Positions 1-5,811 of a stretch of 6,170 bases of DNA are shown piece by piece. The stretch is taken from NCBI GenBank assembly GCA_039916225.1, contig JBDSLU010000440.1, forward strand, positions 1 to 6,170, in the 5' to 3' direction. A program made the position numbers and the translations under genes. The DNA is from JBDSLU01 sp039916225. Its GTDB lineage: Bacteria; Acidobacteriota; Vicinamibacteria; Vicinamibacterales; Vicinamibacteraceae. The stretch's first letter is position 1; each line of letters begins with the position of its first letter. Below the pieces are notes generated by a model. It was given only the letters and a program-made list of their open reading frames with translations, made no database searches and was not told the DNA's origin.

Positions 1-1
1 G

Positions 2-1114
2 GCGGAGGCGCCGCCGCGCGTGATCGCGCTGTTGGTGCTCGACGGGACCCGCGCCGACTATCTCGATACCTACCAGGACGTGATGCCGACGGTGTCGCGC
101 CTGCGCGCGGGCGGCGCCTGGTTCAGCGAGGCGCACGTGTCATCGGTACCGACGCTGACCGCGGTCGGCCACGCCAATCTCGGCACCGGCGCGGACCCCA
201 GCACGCACGGACTGGCCGTGAACTACCTGTTCAACCGGGTCACCGGCAAGTCGCAGGAAGCGTACGACCAGCTCGATCCTGGCGAGATGCTGGCGCTCAC
301 CCTGGCCGACGTGTGGAACATCCAGACCGAGGGCAAGGCCATCATCCTGGGACAGGGCGGCGCCATCCGCGCCGTCGCCGGCCTGGTCGGCCACGGTGGC
401 TGCCTGGTCAACGGGCGGCCGGTTCGGGCGGCCAGCTACAGCACCGCCGGTGACGGCGCCTGGGAGACGAGCCCGAAGTGCTACGCGATGCCCGAGGCGC
501 TGAAGGCGTTCACCGCCAAGAGCTACTGGACGGAGGCCGGCGGCACCTGGCTGGGCCACGACATCGCCAGCCCGACCCGGTTTCGCGCCTCGGCGCTGTT
601 CCAGCGCTTCGAGGGCGATGCCCTGGCCGCCGTCCTCGAGGCCGAGCCGATCGGCGCCGACGACATCCCTGACCTGATCCTGGTCAACCTGAAGGGACCG
701 GACTACACCGGGCATGCCTACGGGCCGGCCTCGCCGGAGATCAAGGAAACGCTGGCCGAGGCCGATCGCCAGATCGCGCGCGCGCTGCAGATCATCGAAC
801 GCAAGGCCGGCGCCGGCCGCTTCGCCGTGGCCATCGCCGCCGATCACGGCATGCCGGGCGAGCCCGCGCCCGGCGGACGCCGCTACCTCGACGACGTGAT
901 CACGCGCATCGACGCGCGCTTCTCGCCGGGCGGCGGCACCGTCGTGCAGTTCTTCAACGACGCCGCCAACAACGAGATCCACCTCGACACCGCGCGACTG
1001 AAGACGTTGCACGTCTCGCTGCGCGACGTGGCCGCGTTCCTGGAGACCGAGGGCCTGTTCGCCGTGGCCTTCACCGAGGACGAGGTCCGGGCGGCGCAAC
1101 AGCGCCGGAAGTAG
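2..1114 (+). CDS. Alkaline phosphatase superfamily hydrolase (PafA/NPP-like), 5'-truncated by window
   Basis: Probable metal-dependent phosphohydrolase or phosphodiesterase of the type I phosphodiesterase/nucleotide pyrophosphatase group. The frame is open to the window's first bases, with residues AEAPPR before the GTG at 20, so the true start and any signal peptide lie upstream. Numbering from that GTG: D8 in LVLDGTRADY is the first metal ligand. T47 in PTLTAVGHANLGTG aligns with the nucleophilic Thr of this superfamily. N68 follows HGL. D228 and H232 (DYTGH) and D275-H276 (ADHGM) are further metal ligands with normal spacing. Two things are odd. The region equivalent to the SxKDR motif of PafA phosphomonoesterases reads GQGGAIR (111-117), so the Lys/Arg pair that binds phosphate monoesters is absent. 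The protein also stops about 90 residues after ADHG, before the C-terminal segment that carries the last metal-binding His in relatives. Superfamily membership is secure; the substrate is unknown. The neighbouring tetR converges on it, 4 bp away. Confidence 0.85.
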   Translation, partial: AEAPPRVIALLVLDGTRADYLDTYQDVMPTVSRLRAGGAWFSEAHVSSVPTLTAVGHANLGTGADPSTHGLAVNYLFNRVTGKSQEAYDQLDPGEMLALTLADVWNIQTEGKAIILGQGGAIRAVAGLVGHGGCLVNGRPVRAASYSTAGDGAWETSPKCYAMPEALKAFTAKSYWTEAGGTWLGHDIASPTRFRASALFQRFEGDALAAVLEAEPIGADDIPDLILVNLKGPDYTGHAYGPASPEIKETLAEADRQIARALQIIERKAGAGRFAVAIAADHGMPGEPAPGGRRYLDDVITRIDARFSPGGGTVVQFFNDAANNEIHLDTARLKTLHVSLRDVAAFLETEGLFAVAFTEDEVRAAQQRRK

Positions 1115-1118
1115 CCGA

Positions 1119-1739
1119 TCAGCGCGTGACTCGCCGCGATCGCGGACGCGTCGAGGCGGCCTCGGGCACGAACGCCTGTCGATTGAGCGCGGCGTAGGTC
1201 GCCCATTCAGTGGGCAGGCTGGCCGGCGCTTCGTGGGCGAGCTGCAGCAGGCCGCGATAGGCCGCGTAGGCAAACACCGCCGTCCCCTTGGCGAGCGCCG
1301 GCGCGAGCCCCAGGCCGCGGTAGCACTGCTCCAGATAGTCGATGCGGGCCGACGCCACGCGCTGCAGCACTTTGCGCACGACCGGATCCTCGGCCGCTTC
1401 GGCCAGCGCCGCGTAGAGCGACCGCGATCGCGGCGGCTGCGACGCCGCGTCGAGGATCAGCTCGAGCCGCCGGCGCGGATCCGGGATCGCGTCGAGGCTG
1501 CGGATGATGTCGCCGACGCCCCGCTCCCACCGGCCCAGCGCCGCGGCCAGCAGTCCGTCGCGTCCGGTGAAGTGCCAGTAGAAGCTGCCCTTCGTCACGC
1601 CCAAGCGGGCCGCCAGCGTGCTGATCGTCAGCGCGCCGAGTCCTTCCTCCGCGATCAGCTGCAGGGCCGCCTCGGCCCAGTCCGACGCCGTGACGGTCGG
1701 CTCACCGAGGCGCACCTTGCCCGTCTTCGCGTCTGCCAT
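1119..1739 (-). CDS. TetR/AcrR family transcriptional regulator
   Basis: A 206-residue one-domain repressor of normal TetR-family length. The N-terminal DNA-binding domain covers about residues 15-65. Its helix-turn-helix lies at about 37-58 (LTISTLAARLGVTKGSFYWHF), with the family hallmark of a Gly-x-x-Tyr-x-x-Phe type recognition helix end and a following R/D-LL helix. The remaining residues, about 75-190, form the variable helical ligand-binding and dimer domain; they give no clue to the ligand. The C-terminal tail is Arg-rich (RPRSRR). The ATG at 1739 is the only reasonable start: an in-frame stop lies a few codons upstream and the HTH begins soon after. The ribosome binding site is weak, with GGAG about 14 nt upstream. 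The gene is divergent from the dinB-like gene across 68 bp holding two matching palindromes, which points to autoregulation and local control. The regulatory target is inferred from that arrangement. Confidence 0.93.
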   Translation of the reverse strand: MADAKTGKVRLGEPTVTASDWAEAALQLIAEEGLGALTISTLAARLGVTKGSFYWHFTGRDGLLAAALGRWERGVGDIIRSLDAIPDPRRRLELILDAASQPPRSRSLYAALAEAAEDPVVRKVLQRVASARIDYLEQCYRGLGLAPALAKGTAVFAYAAYRGLLQLAHEAPASLPTEWATYAALNRQAFVPEAASTRPRSRRVTR

Positions 1740-1754
1740 GGCGCACCATCATTC

Positions 1755-1774
1755 TCCATACCCAAGGGTATTGA
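1755..1774. promoter_or_regulatory. Putative TetR operator, tetR-proximal copy
   Basis: The sequence TCCATACCCAAGGGTATTGA contains a perfect 6-bp inverted repeat, ATACCC-AA-GGGTAT (1758..1771), plus two further matched outer pairs. It agrees at 15 of 20 positions with the palindrome centred 31 bp to the right. Its right end overlaps the TTGACA at 1771. On the minus strand it would lie between TTGTCA (1777..1772) and a weak GAGAAT (1756..1751), so binding here could also repress tetR. The repeat is seen directly; the identity of the bound protein is inferred from the divergent TetR gene. Confidence 0.6.
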
Positions 1775-1800
1775 CAACGTCCATTTCCGTACCATACGGT
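1771..1800 (+). promoter_or_regulatory. Candidate sigma70-type promoter of the dinB-like gene
   Basis: A perfect -35 hexamer TTGACA lies at 1771..1776. The -10 is weak: ATACGG after 17 bp or TACGGT after 18 bp. With either, transcription would begin at about 1806-1808, at or next to the ATG at 1808. The -10 lies inside the right-hand palindrome, so a bound repressor would block it. The -35 is clear; the -10 and start point are inference. Confidence 0.5.
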
Positions 1801-1806
1801 ATGGAA
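1785..1806. promoter_or_regulatory. Putative TetR operator, dinB-proximal copy
   Basis: A 22-bp imperfect palindrome with 9 of 11 base pairs matched, whose inner 20 bases are TCCGTACCATACGGTATGGA. A second, overlapping symmetry is the perfect CCATAC-G-GTATGG at 1792..1804. Size and symmetry are typical of TetR-family operators. It covers the presumed -10 and start point of the dinB-like gene and resembles the other palindrome (centre 1764.5 versus 1795.5), so it likely binds the same dimeric protein. This assignment is inferred, not shown. Confidence 0.65.
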
Positions 1807-1807
1807 C

Positions 1808-2404
1808 ATGCCGGACACGTTTCCCCACGACGACCTCGCGGCGCTCGACTCGGCCTACGACGCCATCGACCGCGATGCGCGAACGCTGATCGACGGACTG
1901 AGTGACGCGCAGGGGACGTGGCGCGAGGCGCCCGGGAAGTGGACGGTCGCCGAGTGCCTGGATCACCTGGCCACCGGCAACCGCGTCTACCTGGACGCGA
2001 TGCGCCCGGCGGCCGAGCGCGCGGCGGCCGACGGCCGCACCCGGCGCGGCCCGGCCCGACCTGGTCTGATCGGCGGCTGGTTCGCGCGTCTGCTGGAGCC
2101 GCCCGCCAGGCCGCTGTTCAGGACCAAGGCGCCGCGCAAGATCCAGCCGCGGGTCTCGCCGCCGCTGGGCGAGGCGTCGGCGACCTTCCTCACCTCGCTC
2201 GATGACGTTCGCGCCTTCCTGCGGCGGTTCGCGGTGATCGATCTGGCCGGCGTGACGTTCCCCAACCCGCTGGTGCCCGGCATCCGCTTCAGCCTGGCGA
2301 CCGGTCTGCACGTCCTCGCCGCCCACCAGCGCCGGCACCTCTGGCAAGGCTGGAACGTCCGGCGCTCGGCCGAACAGGCCGCCGCGGCGCCCGCGAGGCC
2401 CTGA
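1808..2404 (+). CDS. DinB/YfiT family putative metal-dependent protein
   Basis: A 198-residue protein of the DinB superfamily, four-helix-bundle proteins that bind a divalent metal through three His residues; many are thiol-dependent transferases or hydrolases. The fold is recognised from the N-terminal helix ending in the PGKWTVAECLDHL signature, with H53 as first ligand, and the C-terminal HVLAAHQRRHLWQ helix with H173 and H177 (HxxxH). The middle part (about 70-125) is Pro/Arg-rich, likely a loop insertion, and contains LIGGWFARLLEPP, which recurs in related proteins. There is no signal peptide, so it is probably cytoplasmic. The ATG at 1808 sits about where the upstream promoter would start its transcript, with only GGA two bases ahead as a possible ribosome site, so the message may be leaderless. 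It is divergent from tetR and probably repressed by it. Its stop is 2 bp from the converging kinase gene. The substrate is unknown; a stress or detoxification role is only a guess. Confidence 0.88.
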   Translation: MPDTFPHDDLAALDSAYDAIDRDARTLIDGLSDAQGTWREAPGKWTVAECLDHLATGNRVYLDAMRPAAERAAADGRTRRGPARPGLIGGWFARLLEPPARPLFRTKAPRKIQPRVSPPLGEASATFLTSLDDVRAFLRRFAVIDLAGVTFPNPLVPGIRFSLATGLHVLAAHQRRHLWQGWNVRRSAEQAAAAPARP

Positions 2405-2406
2405 CA

Positions 2407-5106
2407 TCACTCGCGCGCCGGCCCGGCGTCGCCGGCGACCTTGGCCGTCAAGGCCCGCACCAGCTTCACGTCGGACTCGGCGAGACTGGCCTTTGCGCGC
2501 AGCGCCAGCACGAGGTCGAGGGCGCGCCGATAACTGGCCGTGGCCAGCGCGTGGTGGGATGGCGTGACCGACGGCTCGGTCCGCGTCAGGCGTTCGTGGA
2601 TGTCGCCCACCGCCTGGTGGGTCAGGACCAGGTTCCGGACCGAGCGGCGATCGGTCGGAAAGCGCTCGATGACGTCCGCGTAGATCAGGCCGGCGCGTTC
2701 GGCGTCGGCCAGCGCGGCGCGCAGCTGACCTCGCGCCGCGTGCGCGTCGGCGAGCCGCGTCAGCGCCAGCGCCAGATCGGATCGCAGCCGCCCGTTGCGC
2801 GACTCGCTGTCCGCGATCCCGGTGAGGATGGCGACGGCCCGCTCCAGGTGGCCGATGGCCTGCGCGGCGCGGCCGGTGTTCATCGCCGTCTGGCCGAGAC
2901 GCGAGTACGACTTGGCCAGCTGCTGCCGGGCCCGCAGGTTGTCGCGATCCTGCTCGACGATGCGCTCGATGACGTCGAGCGCCTTCTGCGCGAAGGCGTG
3001 CGCGCGGGCGTCGTCCTGCTCCTCGTAGACGCTGCTCGTCAGCCAATAGACCGACCAGAGACCGTTTCTGGTCGGCGCATCGTGCGGCTGGGCGGCCGCC
3101 AGCGGCTGGTAGATCGCCGCAGCTTGCGCCATCTGCGCCTCGCCCTCGCGCTGGCGCCCTTCCCATGACAGCGCCAGTCCGTACTGCGCCCGCGTGTCGC
3201 CCAGCAGGCGGAGCACGTCGGCGCTGGCCGTCGCCCGCAGGCGCAACCGCTCGGCGACCGCGATCGACTGCTCGAACGGCACCAATGCCGCGGCGTAGCG
3301 CGAGCTGTTGGACTGGTGGCGGCCGAGGTCGTGCATCGCCTGGGCCAGCGCCAGCTGCAGCGCGGGATCATCGGGCGCGCCGGCGAGAAGGCGCTCGAAG
3401 CGTTGGCGGGCTTCGGCGAGGTCGCGCGCCGCCTGGTCGAACTCGTTGGCCTGGCTGTAGATGTTGCCGAGGACGCGGAAGTTCTCGGCCAGGGCGCGCT
3501 GGACGGCAGGGTCGCCGGCGACGATGCCGCGCTGGCGGATCTGGCGCGCCTTCAGGTAGCTGCCGATGGCGGCGTCGTACTCGATCAGGTTCGGGTTGGT
3601 CGGGTTGCCTTGCAGGTCGCCGACCTTCTCGTAGGCCGACGCCAGCTCCAGTTGCAGCGACCGATCGTCGGCGGATTCCCGGGCCAGGCTGTCGAGGTAT
3701 TCGACGGCCCGTCGCACCAGCAGGTCACGCGCGCTGGTCGCCCCCGGCAGACGCTCGACTCGCGGGCTCAGCTCGAACAGCAGCGAGTTCGACAGCCGCC
3801 GGACGTCCTCGAAGCGCCGCGTCGCGCGATCGCGCTCCTCGCGGGCGATGGCGCCCTGCCACAGCGAGACGCCGAGACCGCCGACCACCGCACAGACCGC
3901 CAGCGTCGTCGCGATCACCGCCGCCGTGTGCCGGCGGACGAACTTGGCGCCGCGATAGCCCCACGTCTGCGGGTGCGCCGTCACCGGCCGTCCACCGAGA
4001 TAGCGCTGCACGTCGTCGGCAAGGGCCGCGACCGACGGATAGCGCCGCTCCGGTTCGCGGCGCAGCGCCGTCAGGATGATGTTGTCGAGATCGCCCTCGA
4101 GCACCGCGGCGCGATAGGGCGGCCCGGGCGCGCTGTCCCCATCCTGTTGCCGCGCCAGCCGGGCCACGACCGAACTGGGTCGCTTGGCGGCCGTGGTGTC
4201 GAGCGTGCGAAGCATGTCGGCGACGGTGCCCCGCCCGAAATCGAACGGCGTGCTGCCGGTCAGCAGTTCGTAGAGCACCACGCCGAGCGAGTAGACGTCG
4301 CTGGCCGTCGTGATCGGCTGGCCGTGCACCTGCTCGGGCGAGGCGTAGGACGGCGTGAACGCGCGGAACGCGGTCCGCGTCAGATCGGCACCACCGCCGT
4401 CGAGCGCCGCGTCGAGGATCTTGGCCAGGCCGAAGTCGATCAGCTTCGGCTCGGCGTCGGCCGGGACGAGGATGTTCGACGGCTTGAGATCGCGGTGCAC
4501 GACCAGCTTGGCGTGCGCGTAGGACACCGCCGAACAGATCTTCCGGAAGATCTCGAGGCGGGCGCGGACGCCGAGCCCGGCGCGGGTGACGAAGTCGAGC
4601 AGCGGCTCGCCGGGCACGTACTCCATGACGAAATACGGTTCGTCGGCGTCGTTGACGCCGCCGTCGAGGAGGCGCGCGATGTGCGGGTGCTCGAGCGACG
4701 CCAGCACCTGGCGCTCGACGCGGAAGCGCCGCTCGAGATCGGGATCGGCCACCGAGTGGCGCACGATCTTGATGGCGACCTGCTGCTGGAACTCGCCGTC
4801 GACACGCTCGGCGAGGTAGACCGCACCCATCCCGCCGCGGCCCAACTCCCGCAGGATGCGGTAGGCGCCCAGGCGCTTGCCGAAGTTCGGATCGGGCACG
4901 ACCTCCAGCGCCGAGGCCGCCTGCTCCGGCCCGGTCGGTCCGAGCGGGCCGTCTCGGCCGGCGAAGGCGAGCAGCGACTCGACCTCCCGCCGCAGCGCAT
5001 CGTCATCGCCGCAGGCGGCATCCAGCCGGCGCGCCCGCTCGGGCGCCGGCAGATCCAGCGCCTCGTTGAACAGCGCCTTGACGCGGCTCCAGTTGTCGGC
5101 CTGCAT
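2407..5106 (-). CDS. Membrane Ser/Thr protein kinase with C-terminal TPR region
   Basis: An 899-residue Hanks-type (PknB-like) kinase. Residues 1-50 form the short helical leader typical of the group (WSRVKALFNEALDLP, then EVESLLAF). The catalytic domain spans about 80-370 and looks fully active: Gly-rich loop GRGGMGAVY (89-97), ATP-binding K113 (AIK), helix-C E131, catalytic HRDLKPSN with D206 and N211, DFG at 224-226, SPEQ at 256-259, and D270. The activation segment has several Ser/Thr (TRTAFRAFTPSYAS) as candidate autophosphorylation sites. One transmembrane helix lies at about 394-416 after basic residues. It is followed by the block SNSLLFELSPRVERLPGATSARDLLV, then an Ala/Leu-rich helical repeat region (about 480-890) with TPR character (AYEKVGDLQG, NFRVLGNIYSQANEFDQA, SYSRLGQTAMNTGRAAQAIGHLERA). 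The kinase should be cytoplasmic and the repeats outside the membrane, probably for protein sensing. The ATG at 5106 was chosen because the leader begins there and GAGG lies 11 nt upstream; a longer frame from GTG 5334 would run into the divergent gene. The substrates and the signal are not evident. Confidence 0.93.
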   Translation of the reverse strand: MQADNWSRVKALFNEALDLPAPERARRLDAACGDDDALRREVESLLAFAGRDGPLGPTGPEQAASALEVVPDPNFGKRLGAYRILRELGRGGMGAVYLAERVDGEFQQQVAIKIVRHSVADPDLERRFRVERQVLASLEHPHIARLLDGGVNDADEPYFVMEYVPGEPLLDFVTRAGLGVRARLEIFRKICSAVSYAHAKLVVHRDLKPSNILVPADAEPKLIDFGLAKILDAALDGGGADLTRTAFRAFTPSYASPEQVHGQPITTASDVYSLGVVLYELLTGSTPFDFGRGTVADMLRTLDTTAAKRPSSVVARLARQQDGDSAPGPPYRAAVLEGDLDNIILTALRREPERRYPSVAALADDVQRYLGGRPVTAHPQTWGYRGAKFVRRHTAAVIATTLAVCAVVGGLGVSLWQGAIAREERDRATRRFEDVRRLSNSLLFELSPRVERLPGATSARDLLVRRAVEYLDSLARESADDRSLQLELASAYEKVGDLQGNPTNPNLIEYDAAIGSYLKARQIRQRGIVAGDPAVQRALAENFRVLGNIYSQANEFDQAARDLAEARQRFERLLAGAPDDPALQLALAQAMHDLGRHQSNSSRYAAALVPFEQSIAVAERLRLRATASADVLRLLGDTRAQYGLALSWEGRQREGEAQMAQAAAIYQPLAAAQPHDAPTRNGLWSVYWLTSSVYEEQDDARAHAFAQKALDVIERIVEQDRDNLRARQQLAKSYSRLGQTAMNTGRAAQAIGHLERAVAILTGIADSESRNGRLRSDLALALTRLADAHAARGQLRAALADAERAGLIYADVIERFPTDRRSVRNLVLTHQAVGDIHERLTRTEPSVTPSHHALATASYRRALDLVLALRAKASLAESDVKLVRALTAKVAGDAGPARE

Positions 5107-5130
5107 CCTTGGTGTTGCCTCGTCGCCACG

Positions 5131-5136
5131 ATTATC
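5131..5136 (-). promoter_or_regulatory. Possible -10 element of the kinase gene
   Basis: Read on the minus strand this is GATAAT, a five-of-six match to the sigma70 -10, in an A+T-richer patch of an otherwise G+C-rich region. A start point about 6 bp downstream would give a leader of roughly 18 nt that still contains the GAGG ribosome site. No -35 match is found at 16-18 bp upstream; that space holds the inverted repeat at 5143..5175, which suggests an activator-dependent promoter or a blocked one. Weak evidence, from position and sequence only. Confidence 0.3.
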
Positions 5137-5142
5137 GATGAT

Positions 5143-5175
5143 CCACCTCGACGGGACCGTCGGCAGTCGAGGTGG
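5143..5175. repeat. Perfect 10-bp inverted repeat between kinase and small gene
   Basis: CCACCTCGAC (5143..5152) is followed after 13 nt by its exact reverse complement GTCGAGGTGG (5166..5175), with a possible extra wobble pair outside. It lies 37 bp upstream of the kinase ATG and 147 bp upstream of the small divergent gene, in non-coding DNA. No T-run follows on either strand, so it does not look like an intrinsic terminator. It may be the binding site of a dimeric regulator, or, if transcription begins further upstream than I infer, an mRNA hairpin in the kinase leader. The rest of the 215-bp gap (5107..5321) shows no gene and no clear promoter for the rightward gene. Confidence 0.7.
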
Positions 5176-5321
5176 GCTCGCCGGGGGCACCGAGACCGGG
5201 ACGCGACGCCAATGACCAGTGCCGGCGGGCGGCTCTGCCGTGGCACTTGGTTGTGCGGGTGGTTCCGATCTCTGCCAGCATCGAAGGCCTCGGCCACGAA
5301 GAGATGTGTCAGTGAGGTTCC

Positions 5322-5780
5322 ATGTCCGATCCACGCGACGTCGCGCACGACAAGAAGGTCGCCCAGGAAAAGAAGCACCACGGAGAGGCTGCGGCTCCAG
5401 CCGGCACGCCAGCCGTGCAGCCCGGCAAGAAGCCGGCGGCGGCCGACAAGCGCACCGATCCCGCCGGAACGGCGATCGCCCTCGAACCCGACGAGGCGGC
5501 CGACGGCAACGCGGTGGCGCCGGCCGGGCACGCCGCGTCGGTGACGCCAGCGGTGCACGAGGGATCGCTCGTCGTCCTGTCGAAGCTCAAAGAGCTCGAG
5601 TTCCATTCGCGCGCGAGCATCGAGCGGCTGGCGGAGCTGACGCTGACGGTCGGCGACGAGCTGAAGCAGCAGGCGTTCGTCGCGCCGCTCGACGAGCTCT
5701 ACTCGGCGCAGAGCGCGGTGCAGACCAAGCTCACCAGCCTGCTCGAGGCCTACAAGGCGGAAGTGGGCCGCAGCGACTGA
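5322..5780 (+). CDS. Hypothetical protein, disordered N-terminus and helical C-terminus
   Basis: A 152-residue protein that I do not recognise. Residues 1-25 are charged (DKKVAQEKKHH). About 26-80 are rich in Ala, Pro, Gly and Lys and almost certainly disordered. About 81-148 are predicted helical, with heptad-like Leu and Val spacing (LVVLSKLKELEF, ASIERLAELTLTV, LDELYSAQSAVQTKLTSLLEAY), suggesting a coiled coil or small helical bundle. There is no signal peptide, membrane segment or cysteine. The ATG at 5322 is supported by a GAGG (5314..5317) four bases upstream. Base composition and third-position G/C match the neighbouring genes, and the frame stays open while the opposite-strand kinase ends its leader here, so I think the gene is real. 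It is divergent from the kinase gene and converges on the amidase gene. The many Lys/Ala/Pro residues recall nucleoid- or scaffold-associated proteins, but that is not evidence of function. Confidence 0.7.
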   Translation: MSDPRDVAHDKKVAQEKKHHGEAAAPAGTPAVQPGKKPAAADKRTDPAGTAIALEPDEAADGNAVAPAGHAASVTPAVHEGSLVVLSKLKELEFHSRASIERLAELTLTVGDELKQQAFVAPLDELYSAQSAVQTKLTSLLEAYKAEVGRSD

Positions 5781-5811
5781 CGCCTGCTGCCGGGGCCTGG
5801 CCGTCAGCAGC

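Noticed and set aside
1123..1150. Stem CGCGT...ACGCG around CCGCGATCGCGG just after the phosphatase-like gene as a terminator
   Set aside because: It lies inside the tetR coding region, needs a 6-nt one-sided bulge, and has no T-run. It is noted only as part of the GCGATCGC observation.
140..1273. 377-codon open frame on the minus strand opposite the phosphatase-like gene
   Set aside because: It overlaps two well-supported genes, has unlikely composition, and shows none of a family's motifs.
1655..3166. 503-codon open frame on the minus strand across the dinB-like gene
   Set aside because: It is Arg/Gly/Ala-rich with no domain, crosses the regulatory region and two well-supported genes, and has no ribosome site.
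5241..5256. sigma54-like TGGCAC...TGC ahead of the small gene
   Set aside because: The GG and GC dinucleotides are 11 bases apart instead of the strictly required 10, and the -12 half is poor.
5107..5334. N-terminal extension of the kinase to a GTG at 5334 (76 more residues)
   Set aside because: The added part is Pro/Arg-rich and unlike the family leader, overlaps the divergent gene's start, and covers the inverted repeat and the candidate promoter. The ATG at 5106 begins exactly at the typical leader.
3316..5544. 742-codon open frame on the plus strand opposite the kinase gene
   Set aside because: It is a by-product of G+C-rich codon use on the other strand. The translation is low-complexity Arg/Ala/Gly/Val without recognisable domains, while the opposite strand encodes a clear kinase.
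5784..5810. CTGCTG...CAGCAG hairpin between the small gene and the amidase gene as a terminator
   Set aside because: The stem has only 6 bp with a 15-nt loop and no T-run on either side; such repeats are common in this base composition.
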